A stretch of 61,664 nucleotides of DNA. Origin: Trichococcus patagoniensis. Its GTDB lineage: Bacteria; Bacillota; Bacilli; Lactobacillales; Aerococcaceae. The position numbers and the translations under genes are program-made. This document shows, one piece after another, positions 8,222 to 16,645 of this stretch (its first letter is position 1; each line of letters begins with the position of its first letter). Location of the stretch: contig NZ_QAOM01000019.1 of assembly GCF_003051085.1 (NCBI RefSeq), forward strand, positions 1 to 61,664, read 5' to 3'. Below the pieces are notes generated by a model. The model had not been told where the DNA came from. It saw nothing but the letters and a program-made list of their open reading frames with translations, and made no database searches.

Positions 8222-10296
8222 TGCAGGCATTCGACAGTCTCAGCCGCGATATCCAGCAATACATCTATGACAAGGGCTGGCCCAGCCTGACGAACATCCA
8301 GAGCGCCGCCATCAAACAGGTCGCCAACACCGAGCATAATCTGATCTTGTCGGCTCCGACGGCTTCGGGAAAAACCGAAGCGGCTTTCATTCCGGCGCTG
8401 AACAGTGTCGAAGATTGGGACACGGGGCTGAAGGTGCTGTATGTTTCCCCTTTGAAAGCCCTGATAAACGATCAATTTCAGCGCATCAGTGAGCTTTGTG
8501 CATATTTGGATGTGCCGATCACGCGTTGGCATGGTGAAGTTTCCCAGGCGCAGAAAAAGAAAGTTGTGAACCAACCGAAAGGCGTCTTGCTGATCACGCC
8601 GGAATCGATCGAGGGGATGCTGGTGAACCGGCCCGGCGAAGCGGAGCACCTTTTTAAAGGAGTGGAGTGGATCATCATCGATGAGCTGCACAGTTTTCTG
8701 GGGACGGAGCGGGGGATCCATCTGCAATCGCTGCTGCAGCGGATCAGCCAATTTATGCAGGTTCCTCGTTTCATCGCGATGAGCGCCACTTTGAACAAGA
8801 CGGATTTCGGCTATGCGAAAGCCTTCTTCGGTAGCCCGCGGGACACGGATATTCTTGTGGATCGTGTGAAAAATGACTTACTCATCACGATCGATTATAC
8901 GAGCGGCGAGGCCGGTCCGTTCGTCGCAAGGGAATCCTTGGAGGCGATCTATCAATATTCCAAGACGGAAACGATGCTGATTTTTCCGAATTCGCGCAAC
9001 CGGGTGGAAGAGATCACCCATAAACTCGCAAAGATGGCGAAAAAGCAGAACGCACCCATCCGCTATTTTGCCCATCATTCATCGGTTGATAAGCTTTTGC
9101 GTGAAGAAGTGGAATTTTTTGCCAAACACAACGAGGACCAGTTGTTCACGATCACGTGCACTTCCACCTTGGAATTGGGGATAGACATCGGATCGGTGGA
9201 CAGCGTGGTGCAGTACGGATCGCCTCCGTCCACTTCCTCGTTGAGCCAAAGACTCGGACGCAGCGGTCGGAGGACCCATCAAAGCATTCTGCACATCGTG
9301 GAAGACGACACGTGGGAAATGCTGCAGACCTACGCCGCATTGGATCTGCTCGAGCGGGGGGAAATGGATGCCACGGAGATGATCGAGACACCCTACAATG
9401 CTTTGGCGCATCAAGTGATGGCGATCCTTTTCCAAAAGGTCAGTATGCCGCTGACGCAATTGTTGCAACTGAACAAGACTTTTCAGGTCTGGTCGGCGAT
9501 TTCGGACACGGATTTGGCGCTGTTGCTTGATTACATGGTGGAAAAAGAATTCATCGAAATCATGGAGGACGAAGCGATTGTGGGCTTGGAAGGCGAGCGG
9601 CTGCTGCGCTCCAGAGATTTCTACGCACTGTTTTTCACGACCAGCGATTTTTCTGTCCATTACCAGCATGAGCGCATCGGCAGTCTGCCGTTCACGCCGG
9701 ATATCCAGCTCGACAGCAAAATTCTGTTGGCGGGCCGGGTGTGGATCGTGAAAGATATCGATGTCAAGGCAAAGCGCATCCAGGTGGAAATGACGAAAGA
9801 AGGCAGGCCCCCGAAATTCATCAGCGACGAGGGTTTTGTTTCCAATGAAGTGCGTGAAAATATGGAGAAACTGCTGCGGACCGGGGATTATCTGACCTTG
9901 AACAACGATCAGATTACCCGCGATTTTGATTTTCTGAAGAGCGCACTCTACTACGATGCAGGCAACTATTGGTATGAGGACAACCAGACGAATATCGGCA
10001 TCGTGACATTCAAAGGGACTAAATTCAATATCGCCTTGTTGCTGCTCATCAAGAGCATTGCCGTGGAGGGCGAAAAATACCAACTGCACGACAAGCACGC
10101 CTTGATCACCGGTCCCGACATGAAAAGAATGATGCAACGCCTCACTGACGAGGATGTCTCTTTGGATACCGTCGCGGCCTATCTGGACAGAAACGAAAAA
10201 GCCATCGAAGAATTGACGGCCCATCAGAAGTTCATGCAACTGGTTCCCAAATCATTGCGGATCAAGTGGATCCTGAATAACTTCTTTTCGATTTGA
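8221..10296 (+). CDS. sngC: Lhr-like DEAD/DEAH helicase, Shango-type component C
   Basis: This 691-residue superfamily 2 helicase has motif I SAPTASGKT (44-52), DEAH-type motif II IIIDELHSF (151-159), motif III SAT (188-190) and motif VI QRLGRSGRR (343-351). The remaining 340 residues form a large C-terminal region like that of Lhr and BrxHI. It starts on the ATG that overlaps the stop of the ATPase gene. It completes the TerB/ATPase/helicase set. No methylase, PglZ or other BREX gene is present, which favours Shango over BREX. It is followed by a ladder of inverted repeats. Confidence 0.87.
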   Translation: MQAFDSLSRDIQQYIYDKGWPSLTNIQSAAIKQVANTEHNLILSAPTASGKTEAAFIPALNSVEDWDTGLKVLYVSPLKALINDQFQRISELCAYLDVPITRWHGEVSQAQKKKVVNQPKGVLLITPESIEGMLVNRPGEAEHLFKGVEWIIIDELHSFLGTERGIHLQSLLQRISQFMQVPRFIAMSATLNKTDFGYAKAFFGSPRDTDILVDRVKNDLLITIDYTSGEAGPFVARESLEAIYQYSKTETMLIFPNSRNRVEEITHKLAKMAKKQNAPIRYFAHHSSVDKLLREEVEFFAKHNEDQLFTITCTSTLELGIDIGSVDSVVQYGSPPSTSSLSQRLGRSGRRTHQSILHIVEDDTWEMLQTYAALDLLERGEMDATEMIETPYNALAHQVMAILFQKVSMPLTQLLQLNKTFQVWSAISDTDLALLLDYMVEKEFIEIMEDEAIVGLEGERLLRSRDFYALFFTTSDFSVHYQHERIGSLPFTPDIQLDSKILLAGRVWIVKDIDVKAKRIQVEMTKEGRPPKFISDEGFVSNEVRENMEKLLRTGDYLTLNNDQITRDFDFLKSALYYDAGNYWYEDNQTNIGIVTFKGTKFNIALLLLIKSIAVEGEKYQLHDKHALITGPDMKRMMQRLTDEDVSLDTVAAYLDRNEKAIEELTAHQKFMQLVPKSLRIKWILNNFFSI

Positions 10297-10343
10297 ATGC
10301 GATGGATGGATGGGGAAAGCGGGCACGCTTCCGCATCGCTGTG

Positions 10344-10510
10344 CTCCGGTGAACGGAGGCTTCGCCGGAGTTGGGCCTGCATTCGAAGTTGTTTCCTCCG
10401 ACGAGCGAGGCTTTGTCGGAGGTGAGGCTGAAAGTTACCGGTGAACTCCGGTGAGCGGGTGCTTCACCGGAGCAGGGGACTTGCTGAAGTAGCTGTTCTC
10501 CGGCTAGCGG
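10344..10510. repeat. Inverted-repeat ladder A (CTCCG/CGGAG type)
   Basis: There are three complete units at 10344-10370, 10396-10421 and 10446-10472, and a half unit at 10498. The spacing is 50-52 bp. Each unit is a dyad of 9-bp arms around a 7-9 bp loop, for example CTCCGGTGA with TCACCGGAG. It lies between convergent genes and no T tract follows the units. Confidence 0.85.
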
Positions 10511-10536
10511 CTATAAAATACATAAGCGTAACGCGT

Positions 10537-10567
10537 AAAAGCCCTGAGATTTTTTCTCAGGGCTTTT
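10537..10567 (-). terminator. Terminator for hicB, probably bidirectional
   Basis: AAAAGCCCTGAG (10537-10548) pairs with CTCAGGGCTTTT (10556-10567), with T runs at both ends. It lies 22 bp past the hicB stop and also downstream of the helicase gene. Confidence 0.8.
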
Positions 10568-10588
10568 ACTATTGAAATATATCAGCCA

Positions 10589-11110
10589 TTATTCAAACAA
10601 TTCCTTGTCGGAGAATGAGCTGAATGGATTATCTACTTGGTTGGATTCGATGACCTCATCAGAGTGGATGAGGTCTCCAAGACCGTCATTAAACCGACTT
10701 TCTAATTGGCTATAAAAGAGTTTTTCTTTCAAGGCTTCGGTTAAGGTTGCGGAGAAATTGATGCCGGCTTCTTCGGCTTTTTCAGCCAGATCGACAGGAA
10801 TCGTTGTATTTTTTCTGATGACCGGTAATTTCACTTTTTTGGCAGCCGCAATAAGATCAATCATAATATAGCTCACAATCGCTTCGGGATTATCGGCTTT
10901 GACAGCGGATAAATCGGAGGCTGCCGGAAGCTGCTTTTCATCGTAAAGCATCAACTCCAATGCTTCAGCGCCATTGGCCAGTGCTTCTGGAATGCCAAAT
11001 CCTTGCGAAATTGCCCCCGGGACATCCGGAAAGGTCACTGTGTATGTTCCTGGGTCATTTTCTGTATCATCGAGAATTGCTGGATAAGCAACATAATGCG
11101 TTTCTGCCAT
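10589..11110 (-). CDS. hicB: HicB-family antitoxin, apparently orphan
   Basis: The 173-residue protein starts with a HicB partial RNase H-like fold (YPAILDDTENDPGTYTVTFPDVPG) and ends with the KNTTIPVDLAEKAEEAG helix region typical of the RHH/HTH part. HicB neutralises the HicA mRNA interferase and represses the hic promoter. No HicA-like gene of 60-85 codons is visible on either side, so it is either a solitary regulator or a relic. A 3' fragment of the same gene lies at 4690-4848, in the same orientation, across the defence operon. Confidence 0.85.
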   Translation of the reverse strand: MAETHYVAYPAILDDTENDPGTYTVTFPDVPGAISQGFGIPEALANGAEALELMLYDEKQLPAASDLSAVKADNPEAIVSYIMIDLIAAAKKVKLPVIRKNTTIPVDLAEKAEEAGINFSATLTEALKEKLFYSQLESRFNDGLGDLIHSDEVIESNQVDNPFSSFSDKELFE

Positions 11111-11367
11111 ATTGATTTCACCCTCTTTAAAAATATTGTAAGACGTTCATTTAAGATCGGGTTGCTTTGCTTCAACGTCTGAGGCATTACTGTTATCTCC
11201 TGTTCCTATTCACATTATATACGCGCTATGCAAATGTTCAAAGCAATGATTGCCTTTAATTCAGATTTTGTGTATGCTTAAAATATAGACTTTTTAGTGG
11301 GAAATCTACTTAATTTGATCTTGCCCTTAGAAAGCTGGACATACTACGAGAGGTGCAGTGTTAAAAT

Positions 11368-12081
11368 ATGCAAAAATATGTCATCATATCCAATGATATT
11401 CGGAATAAAATCGTAAAAGGGGAATACGTTGCCAATCAACAGATTCCTTTTGAAAAAGATATGTGTATTCAATACAATGCCAGCAAGATGACGGTCAAAA
11501 AAGCGTTGGACATCTTGGTGGCGGAAGGATTGGTAATCAAAAGGAGAGGTTCCGGTACTTTTGTGAAGGACCTGAACCCGGAAGAAATCGAGCGCGTGAC
11601 GATGGCGAATCAGTTCCGCGGCACGACTGCGCTCAATGCCGGGAAGACGGTCCATAGTAAAATACTGAATTTTTCGATTGTGGAGGTGCCGGAAGAAGCA
11701 GCGAAAAAGTTGAATATTTCCCTTGGCAGTTTTGTATATGACATCTATCGCGTGCGCTATGTGGAGGACGAGCCGACCGTGATGGAAAAAATCTACATGC
11801 CGATTGATTTGATTCCTGACATTAAAGATAAAAATATCAACGGATCCATTTATGACTATATCGAAAAAGAGCTTCATTTGAAAATACAAAGTGCGCACAG
11901 GACGGTTTCTGTCCGCAAAGCGACTGATTTTGAAGCGGAGGAGCTTGGACTTGAAAAGAGTGATCCAGTGGCGGTAGCCGAGCAGGTCGGCTACCTTGAT
12001 ACCGGCAATGCCTTTGAGTTCTCCACTTCTGTTCATCGCTACGATAAATTTGCCGTCGAAATCGTTTTGACGCGTAATTGA
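11368..12081 (+). CDS. GntR-family regulator with UTRA domain
   Basis: This 237-residue transcription factor has an N-terminal winged helix (residues about 5-70, ending in LVIKRRGSGTFV) and a UTRA ligand domain (about 90-235), as in HutC/FarR-type sugar or metabolite sensors. The start at 11368 has GAGAGGTG about 11 bp upstream. It stands alone; neighbouring genes are divergent or convergent, so its target is not evident here. The 257-bp gap to hicB upstream shows no other gene. Confidence 0.85.
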   Translation: MQKYVIISNDIRNKIVKGEYVANQQIPFEKDMCIQYNASKMTVKKALDILVAEGLVIKRRGSGTFVKDLNPEEIERVTMANQFRGTTALNAGKTVHSKILNFSIVEVPEEAAKKLNISLGSFVYDIYRVRYVEDEPTVMEKIYMPIDLIPDIKDKNINGSIYDYIEKELHLKIQSAHRTVSVRKATDFEAEELGLEKSDPVAVAEQVGYLDTGNAFEFSTSVHRYDKFAVEIVLTRN

Positions 12082-12128
12082 TCGGAAGCGTTGTAAGTGT
12101 AGTTGCAACTTGGCGGCGCGAACTTGAA

Positions 12129-12306
12129 CTTCGGCGAAGCCATCGTTGGCCGGAGAACAGGGGTGGAAATCACCAGCACCTCCGGTAAGGCCGCGTTCGC
12201 CGGAGAACAGACGGGAAATCGTCCATAAACTCCGATGAAACGTTGCTAGCCGGAGAAAGATATCGAAAAGCTTCAAGAACTCCGGCGAAGCCGTTGTTCA
12301 TCGGAG
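12129..12306. repeat. Inverted-repeat ladder B (CTCCG/CGGAG type)
   Basis: Units lie at 12129-12155, 12180-12205, 12230-12255 and 12280-12306, exactly 50 bp apart in the last three. Arms are CTCCGGT, CTCCGAT or CTCCGGC on the left and GCCGGAG or ATCGGAG on the right; the 24-bp spacers all differ. It lies between convergent genes. Confidence 0.85.
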
Positions 12307-12330
12307 AACTGTAAGTTACCGGAAATTTCA

Positions 12331-12372
12331 ATGCGAAAGGGCCACCTCAGGCTTGAGGTGGCCCTTTCGCAT
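12331..12372. terminator. Bidirectional terminator hairpin, 18-bp stem
   Basis: A perfect 18-bp stem (12331-12348 with 12355-12372) with a 6-nt loop sits between the convergent GntR and Nudix genes, immediately after ladder B. The T tracts are interrupted (CCCTTTCGC), so strength is uncertain. Confidence 0.65.
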
Positions 12373-12378
12373 GCAGTG

Positions 12379-12795
12379 TTAGGCTTTCATACCTTCAATA
12401 AAATCAATCGCGGACTGCAGGATGCTTTTGTCGTTGTCATAGGTGATGGCCTGCAGCGCTTCGTTGAAGGGCATCCAGGCGAAGTCGGTGACTTCGGCAT
12501 CTTGTTTTTCAATCGTTTCTGTGTGGGCGAAGGCGATGAAGTAGACGACTTCTTTGATTACGTCGGGAGCAGGGGAGTAACTGACTGATTTCCGGAATGA
12601 GGTGCTGAGGTCGGTGCTCAAGCCGGTTTCTTCCTTGATTTCCCTTAAAGCTGTTTCGACTTCCGTTTCCCCGGTCTCGACATGTCCTTTCGGGAATGCC
12701 CAATGGCCGCCATTTTCGTGTTTGATCAGCAGTACTTTTCGGTTCGTATTATCCGGGGAGAGCACGATGGCTCCGCACGATTTTTCTGATTTCAT
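12379..12795 (-). CDS. Nudix hydrolase
   Basis: This 138-residue protein carries an intact Nudix box, GHVETGETEVETALREIKEE followed by TGL (residues about 39-61). It resembles bis(5'-nucleosyl)-tetraphosphatase-type (Ap4A) and other small house-cleaning Nudix enzymes that hydrolyse nucleoside diphosphates linked to another moiety. It is a single-gene unit, divergent from the permease gene. The substrate cannot be read from sequence. Confidence 0.88.
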   Translation of the reverse strand: MKSEKSCGAIVLSPDNTNRKVLLIKHENGGHWAFPKGHVETGETEVETALREIKEETGLSTDLSTSFRKSVSYSPAPDVIKEVVYFIAFAHTETIEKQDAEVTDFAWMPFNEALQAITYDNDKSILQSAIDFIEGMKA

Positions 12796-13010
12796 AGTTT
12801 AGTCTCCATTCATAGGATTCATTTATTTTATTGTTGCCTTTGAATACAGTATAGCAAATAATTGATCCAAATCGCAGCCGATTCGGATAATGAATCATTT
12901 TGCATCATTCGGCATTTTAAATACAAAAAGATGAAAATTCTGTTTAATGTTCGCTTTTATTGGGGTTATAGCGTTAAAATGTGAAGATTCTCATAATGAA
13001 AGCCCTTATA

Positions 13011-13113
13011 ATTCGTTATTTACACTTTACAATTGTATGTGATATCGATATAATTTTATTTGTCGTTAATAAACGAATTATATTTTGTTTTGCAATCATT
13101 AATGTTCGTTATC
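13011..13113 (+). promoter_or_regulatory. Promoter of the xanthine permease gene with Pur-box-like sites
   Basis: TTTACA (13026-13031), a 17-bp spacer and TATAAT (13049-13054) form a clear promoter. ATTCGTT at 13011 and AACGAAT at 13072 make an inverted pair around it. AATGTTCG occurs at 13101-13108 and again at 12946-12953; the latter with its flank fits the inverted PurR box at 12 of 13 positions. Purine control by PurR is plausible but unproven. I see no purine riboswitch. Confidence 0.5.
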
Positions 13114-13125
13114 AGGAGGAGAAAC

Positions 13126-14439
13126 ATGGAAGAGAAAGTACATACGGGCCTGACATACGGGGTAGAGGATAAACCCGATTTAGGCACGACAATCGTTTTA
13201 GGATTTCAGAACGTCATCACCGCATTTGGTGGTTTAGTCGCAGTTCCGCTTATCATTGCCGGGATTGCAGGTTTCGGGGTTGAGGATACTGCTTATATGG
13301 TCAGCGCAGCGCTTTTGGCTTCGGGTATCGTTTCAATCATTCAATCAAAAGGTTTCGGTCCGAAATGGTTCCGCGTCGGTGCAGGCTTGCCGACGATCAT
13401 GGGAACTGACTTTGCTTTTGTGGCGCCAGCTGCTTCCGTCATCGGTGCGGGTGGCATCACGGCCTACTTCGGCGGTACGATGTTGGGCGCTTTACTGGAA
13501 GTTGGTTTAAGTTATTTCGTAAAACCTTTATTGAAATTTTTCCCGCCGGTCGTGACCGGATCGGTTATCTCCTTGATGGGGATGACGCTGATGTCCGTAG
13601 CGATGGGCTGGGCAGGTGGCGGTTTCGGATCTGAAGATTTCGGTAATCCGATGAACATCGGTATCGCAGTGCTCGTGTTCCTCATCATCGCTTTGATCAA
13701 CCATTACGGACCAAGCAAAATCGCTCCGGCTGCCGTGTTGATCGGTGCCGCAATCGGTTATGTTGTCTGCATTCCGTTGGGTATGGTAGACTTCGGCCAA
13801 GTCGTCGCCGCTGAATGGTTCGCTTTACCACAATTTTTCAAATTCGGCGTACCTGATTTCAAACTTGAATACGCGATTCCTTTCGTATCCGGTTATCTGG
13901 TAACAGTCATTGAAACAGTCGGTGTTATGCAGACTTTAGGCGCCGTTACGGAAACGAAATTGACGGATGAAAGAATCGCTGCCGGCGTTCGTGCAGATGG
14001 TTTCGGATCGTTCATCGCGCCTTTCATCGGTTCCGGCCCTGCCGCAACTTTCAGCCAAAATGCTGGATTGATTCCTTTGACCCGCAATGCTTCCCGTAAA
14101 GTAGCCATCATGGGTGGTATCATCATGATCGTGATGAGCCTTTTCCCTAAATTTGCTACTTTGATCTCCATCATGCCGCTACCTGTATTGGGTGGTGCCG
14201 GTATCTTGATGTTCGGTACGGTTGCCGCTGCCGGTGTGCAATCACTCTCACGCGTCGAGTTCAACAACCGCAACATGATCATCGTTGCTTCTGCGTTGGG
14301 TATCGGTCTGGGTGTTTCCTTTGTTCCGGATACAGTGGCGCAATTGCCAGGTATCTTGAGCGGCTTGTTCTCTTCCGGTATCTCTGCAGGTACGATTGTT
14401 GCCTTGGTATTGAACATGATTTTGAAAGAAAAAGTCTAA
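13126..14439 (+). CDS. pbuX: Xanthine/uric acid permease, NCS2 (NAT) family
   Basis: The 437-residue integral membrane protein has about 12-14 hydrophobic segments. It has the nucleobase-ascorbate transporter signature SQNAGLIPLTR (Q-N-x-G-x4-T) typical of xanthine and uric-acid carriers, and the N-terminal QNVITAFGGLVAVPLI motif. It moves purine bases into the cell by H+ symport. The start at 13126 has AGGAGGAG 6 bp upstream; an in-frame ATG at 13060 is rejected. A guanine deaminase lies 0.7 kb downstream, which suggests a local purine-salvage theme though the genes are not co-transcribed. Confidence 0.88.
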   Translation: MEEKVHTGLTYGVEDKPDLGTTIVLGFQNVITAFGGLVAVPLIIAGIAGFGVEDTAYMVSAALLASGIVSIIQSKGFGPKWFRVGAGLPTIMGTDFAFVAPAASVIGAGGITAYFGGTMLGALLEVGLSYFVKPLLKFFPPVVTGSVISLMGMTLMSVAMGWAGGGFGSEDFGNPMNIGIAVLVFLIIALINHYGPSKIAPAAVLIGAAIGYVVCIPLGMVDFGQVVAAEWFALPQFFKFGVPDFKLEYAIPFVSGYLVTVIETVGVMQTLGAVTETKLTDERIAAGVRADGFGSFIAPFIGSGPAATFSQNAGLIPLTRNASRKVAIMGGIIMIVMSLFPKFATLISIMPLPVLGGAGILMFGTVAAAGVQSLSRVEFNNRNMIIVASALGIGLGVSFVPDTVAQLPGILSGLFSSGISAGTIVALVLNMILKEKV

Positions 14440-14468
14440 ACATACGCTGCTTGAGCAGCTTGAATGAA

Positions 14469-14513
14469 AAGAAACACGTAAGCATCCGCTTGGCTGCTTG
14501 CGTGTTTCTTTTT
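14469..14513. terminator. Bidirectional terminator
   Basis: AAGAAACACG (14469-14478) pairs with CGTGTTTCTT (14501-14510), extended by AAGCA/TGCTT inside. T runs are present on both strands, serving the convergent permease and glyoxalase genes. Confidence 0.85.
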
Positions 14514-14543
14514 ATACTATTAATTTTTAGAGTATTCAATAAA

Positions 14544-14924
14544 TTATTTTTCGCGCTTTACTTCAATTCGATAGCCATCAGGGTCCGTCACAAAGAAATA
14601 AGTCGGTGTACCCCCTGAAAGTCCTTTTAACTCACCTGTTTCATAAGCAGAAGCTTTACAAACTTCATGCATTTTTTCTAAGTCACTGACAGTCACACCT
14701 AAATGACTGAAGCCATTTCCTACATTATATGGCTCGGCATCGTAATTGTAAGTGAGTTCAATTTGTACAGAAGAACCGGGAGAATTCAGATAGATTAAAT
14801 CAAACTTATCCTCAGGGAATTTTCTATGGCTGGCAACTTCAAAATCAAATAGATCAGTATAGAAGTTTAAAGTAGCGTCAATATCTCTGACACGCAGGCA
14901 AATCTCAACGAGTTTTTGGTTCAT
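14544..14924 (-). CDS. gloA: Glyoxalase I-like protein (VOC family)
   Basis: This 126-residue protein aligns by eye along its whole length with E. coli GloA (lactoylglutathione lyase), which converts the hemithioacetal of methylglyoxal. Three metal ligands are kept: Glu in IELTYN, His in SHLGVTV, and Glu in GYRIEV. The first ligand, His5 in E. coli, is replaced by Glu (VEICLRV). The start at 14924 is chosen because GGAGG lies 8 bp before it; the earlier ATG overlaps that site. It may be a true glyoxalase with altered metal preference or another VOC enzyme. Confidence 0.82.
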   Translation of the reverse strand: MNQKLVEICLRVRDIDATLNFYTDLFDFEVASHRKFPEDKFDLIYLNSPGSSVQIELTYNYDAEPYNVGNGFSHLGVTVSDLEKMHEVCKASAYETGELKGLSGGTPTYFFVTDPDGYRIEVKREK

Positions 14925-15035
14925 ATTATCATCCTCCAATAGTTTCTTATTTTCATTCTAACATGAATAGGTTACATAGGCATTTTATTCACCCCTATGT
15001 TATCTTCTATATTGCTTTCTGATATATCATTAGGC

Positions 15036-15069
15036 AAAAAGCCTCCGAATCATCAATAATTCGGAGGCT
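15036..15069 (-). terminator. Terminator of guanine deaminase gene
   Basis: AGCCTCCGAAT (15040-15050) pairs with ATTCGGAGGCT (15059-15069), followed on the minus strand by TTTTT (15040-15036). It lies 63 bp after the stop codon. Confidence 0.8.
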
Positions 15070-15131
15070 AGCTGGAGTTGCCGCGGCAGCAAACCTAATG
15101 CAGCACAACGTAAATTCGACTTGCGACTCAT

Positions 15132-16502
15132 TCACTTCCGTTTGTGTACGCAATCGCCCTGGACCCACACCTCGCGGATGTTTTCCGGGCGGCTCAAGAA
15201 GAGGATTTTGTGCAACAGATCTTCCCTCGAAATCCCTTCATCGAACAGCGGAAGTTTGGCGTTCGGCGCGTTTACGTCGATCACTTGGACGTCCCAGGCA
15301 TAATTTTCTTCCAAGCGCCCGATTGGCAGGCTCAGGCTCTGTCCTCCGCCGGCAGTCGCATAGTAGAACGCCTCGTTAGCGGTAATCCGAGATTGTGGCA
15401 GGCCGCGTTCCGTAGAAGGGAGTGACGGATCAACGCCTTCCTCCAGCATCCTCGAAGATATGACAGCCTGGCGGATGTTGTCGAATAGGCTCGGGGAGAA
15501 GCCTCCGGAGATGTCTGTGCCCAGCCCGATATCGATTCCCATTGCAGTAAAACGTGCAGCCGGCAGGACACCGTTCGAGAAAAAGACATTCGAAATCGGA
15601 CAATGCGCAATCGCGGTGCCGGTTTCGGCAAACAAATCAGCATCCTCATCTGAAAGGAAGACGGCATGCGCCATGACTGCTTTGTCCTGCAAAAGGCCCA
15701 TCTCATGGAGCGCAAAGGTGTCGCTCTTCTGCATCCGCTCACGGACATAGTTGTGTTCCCAATCGCTTTCGCTGCAGTGCGATTGGATATGCGTATTGTA
15801 TTTTTTTGCCAGTTCACCGAGCCCAGCCAGCGCCTCGTCCGTACAGCTCGGGATGAAGCGGGGCGTCACGACCGGATAGACACCTTGTTTGGTCGTTTTG
15901 TCCAATTCCTGAACCAACTGGATGAAACTTTCCGTATCCGCCAATGCGACTTCAGTGCTTTCGTCCCGGTAATATTCCGGATTCTGTTCCCTGTCGTCCA
16001 TGACCACTTTCCCGACCAACCCGCGTTGACCTTTGTCGGCGCAGATTTGGGCCAACAGATAGCTTGCTTCCTTATGGACGGTCGCAAAATAGAGGGCAGT
16101 CGTCGTTCCGTTCGCCAAAAGCGTCACAACGAGATCCTGATAGACTTTGCGGGCGAAATCCAGATCGGAGAATTTCGATTCAAGCGGGAAGGTATAGGTT
16201 TCCAGCCAATCATGCAAAGGGATGTCCATGGCAGTGCCGGCCTGCGCCCATTGCGGAGCATGGATGTGCAGATCGATGAACCCCGGCAGGAAATACTGCC
16301 CCTCGGCAAGCGATAGGAATGAAGCAGTCCCGCTGTAAGCAGCAACAAGCCTGTCATAATCCGGATCATCGGGGCCTAGAATGCGCCGGATCACTCCTTC
16401 AGCATCGAGGCAAAACAGATGATCATCCAGCACGGTCACTTCCTGCGGCGTCCTGCTGGTGAAGGCAGTACCGCGGAATACTTTATCATATTTGTGAGCC
16501 AT
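15132..16502 (-). CDS. guaD: Guanine deaminase
   Basis: This 456-residue amidohydrolase converts guanine to xanthine and ammonia. The zinc-site motifs are present in order: DLHIHAPQ (about 77-84), HCSE (about 243-246), HAVFL (about 282-286) and LGTDISGG (about 330-337). The length fits the family (about 440-455). The start at 16502 follows GGGGGAG by 6 bp. It is a monocistronic gene near the xanthine permease; its product, xanthine, is the likely cargo of that permease, so both serve purine salvage. Confidence 0.93.
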   Translation of the reverse strand: MAHKYDKVFRGTAFTSRTPQEVTVLDDHLFCLDAEGVIRRILGPDDPDYDRLVAAYSGTASFLSLAEGQYFLPGFIDLHIHAPQWAQAGTAMDIPLHDWLETYTFPLESKFSDLDFARKVYQDLVVTLLANGTTTALYFATVHKEASYLLAQICADKGQRGLVGKVVMDDREQNPEYYRDESTEVALADTESFIQLVQELDKTTKQGVYPVVTPRFIPSCTDEALAGLGELAKKYNTHIQSHCSESDWEHNYVRERMQKSDTFALHEMGLLQDKAVMAHAVFLSDEDADLFAETGTAIAHCPISNVFFSNGVLPAARFTAMGIDIGLGTDISGGFSPSLFDNIRQAVISSRMLEEGVDPSLPSTERGLPQSRITANEAFYYATAGGGQSLSLPIGRLEENYAWDVQVIDVNAPNAKLPLFDEGISREDLLHKILFLSRPENIREVWVQGDCVHKRK

Positions 16503-16645
16503 CGTAACTCCCCCTGTCCTGTTCCCTTGCCTCCATTATAGCACTCCGGATTCAAGTCGATAATTTTCAAGCAATGATATCTAAGCGTCATTTTTTCAGG
16601 TATACTCAAAGTAAGAAAGCTTAATGTCAGGAAGGAATGTGTGCT

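Noticed and set aside
9079-10239. 386-codon minus-strand frame opposite the helicase gene, and similar long antisense frames such as 23118-24299, 5362-6195 and 41050-41985
   Set aside because: They lie wholly inside well-supported genes, have no ribosome sites, and show shadow composition rich in His, Arg and Gln.
5107-10296. Type 2 BREX system
   Set aside because: BrxD- and BrxHI-like genes are present, but PglZ, BrxC, PglW or methylase genes are absent and the TerB_C gene fits Shango better.
12840-13125. Purine riboswitch upstream of the xanthine permease
   Set aside because: The conserved loop and junction sequences of the purine aptamer are not present; only promoter and Pur-box-like sites are seen.
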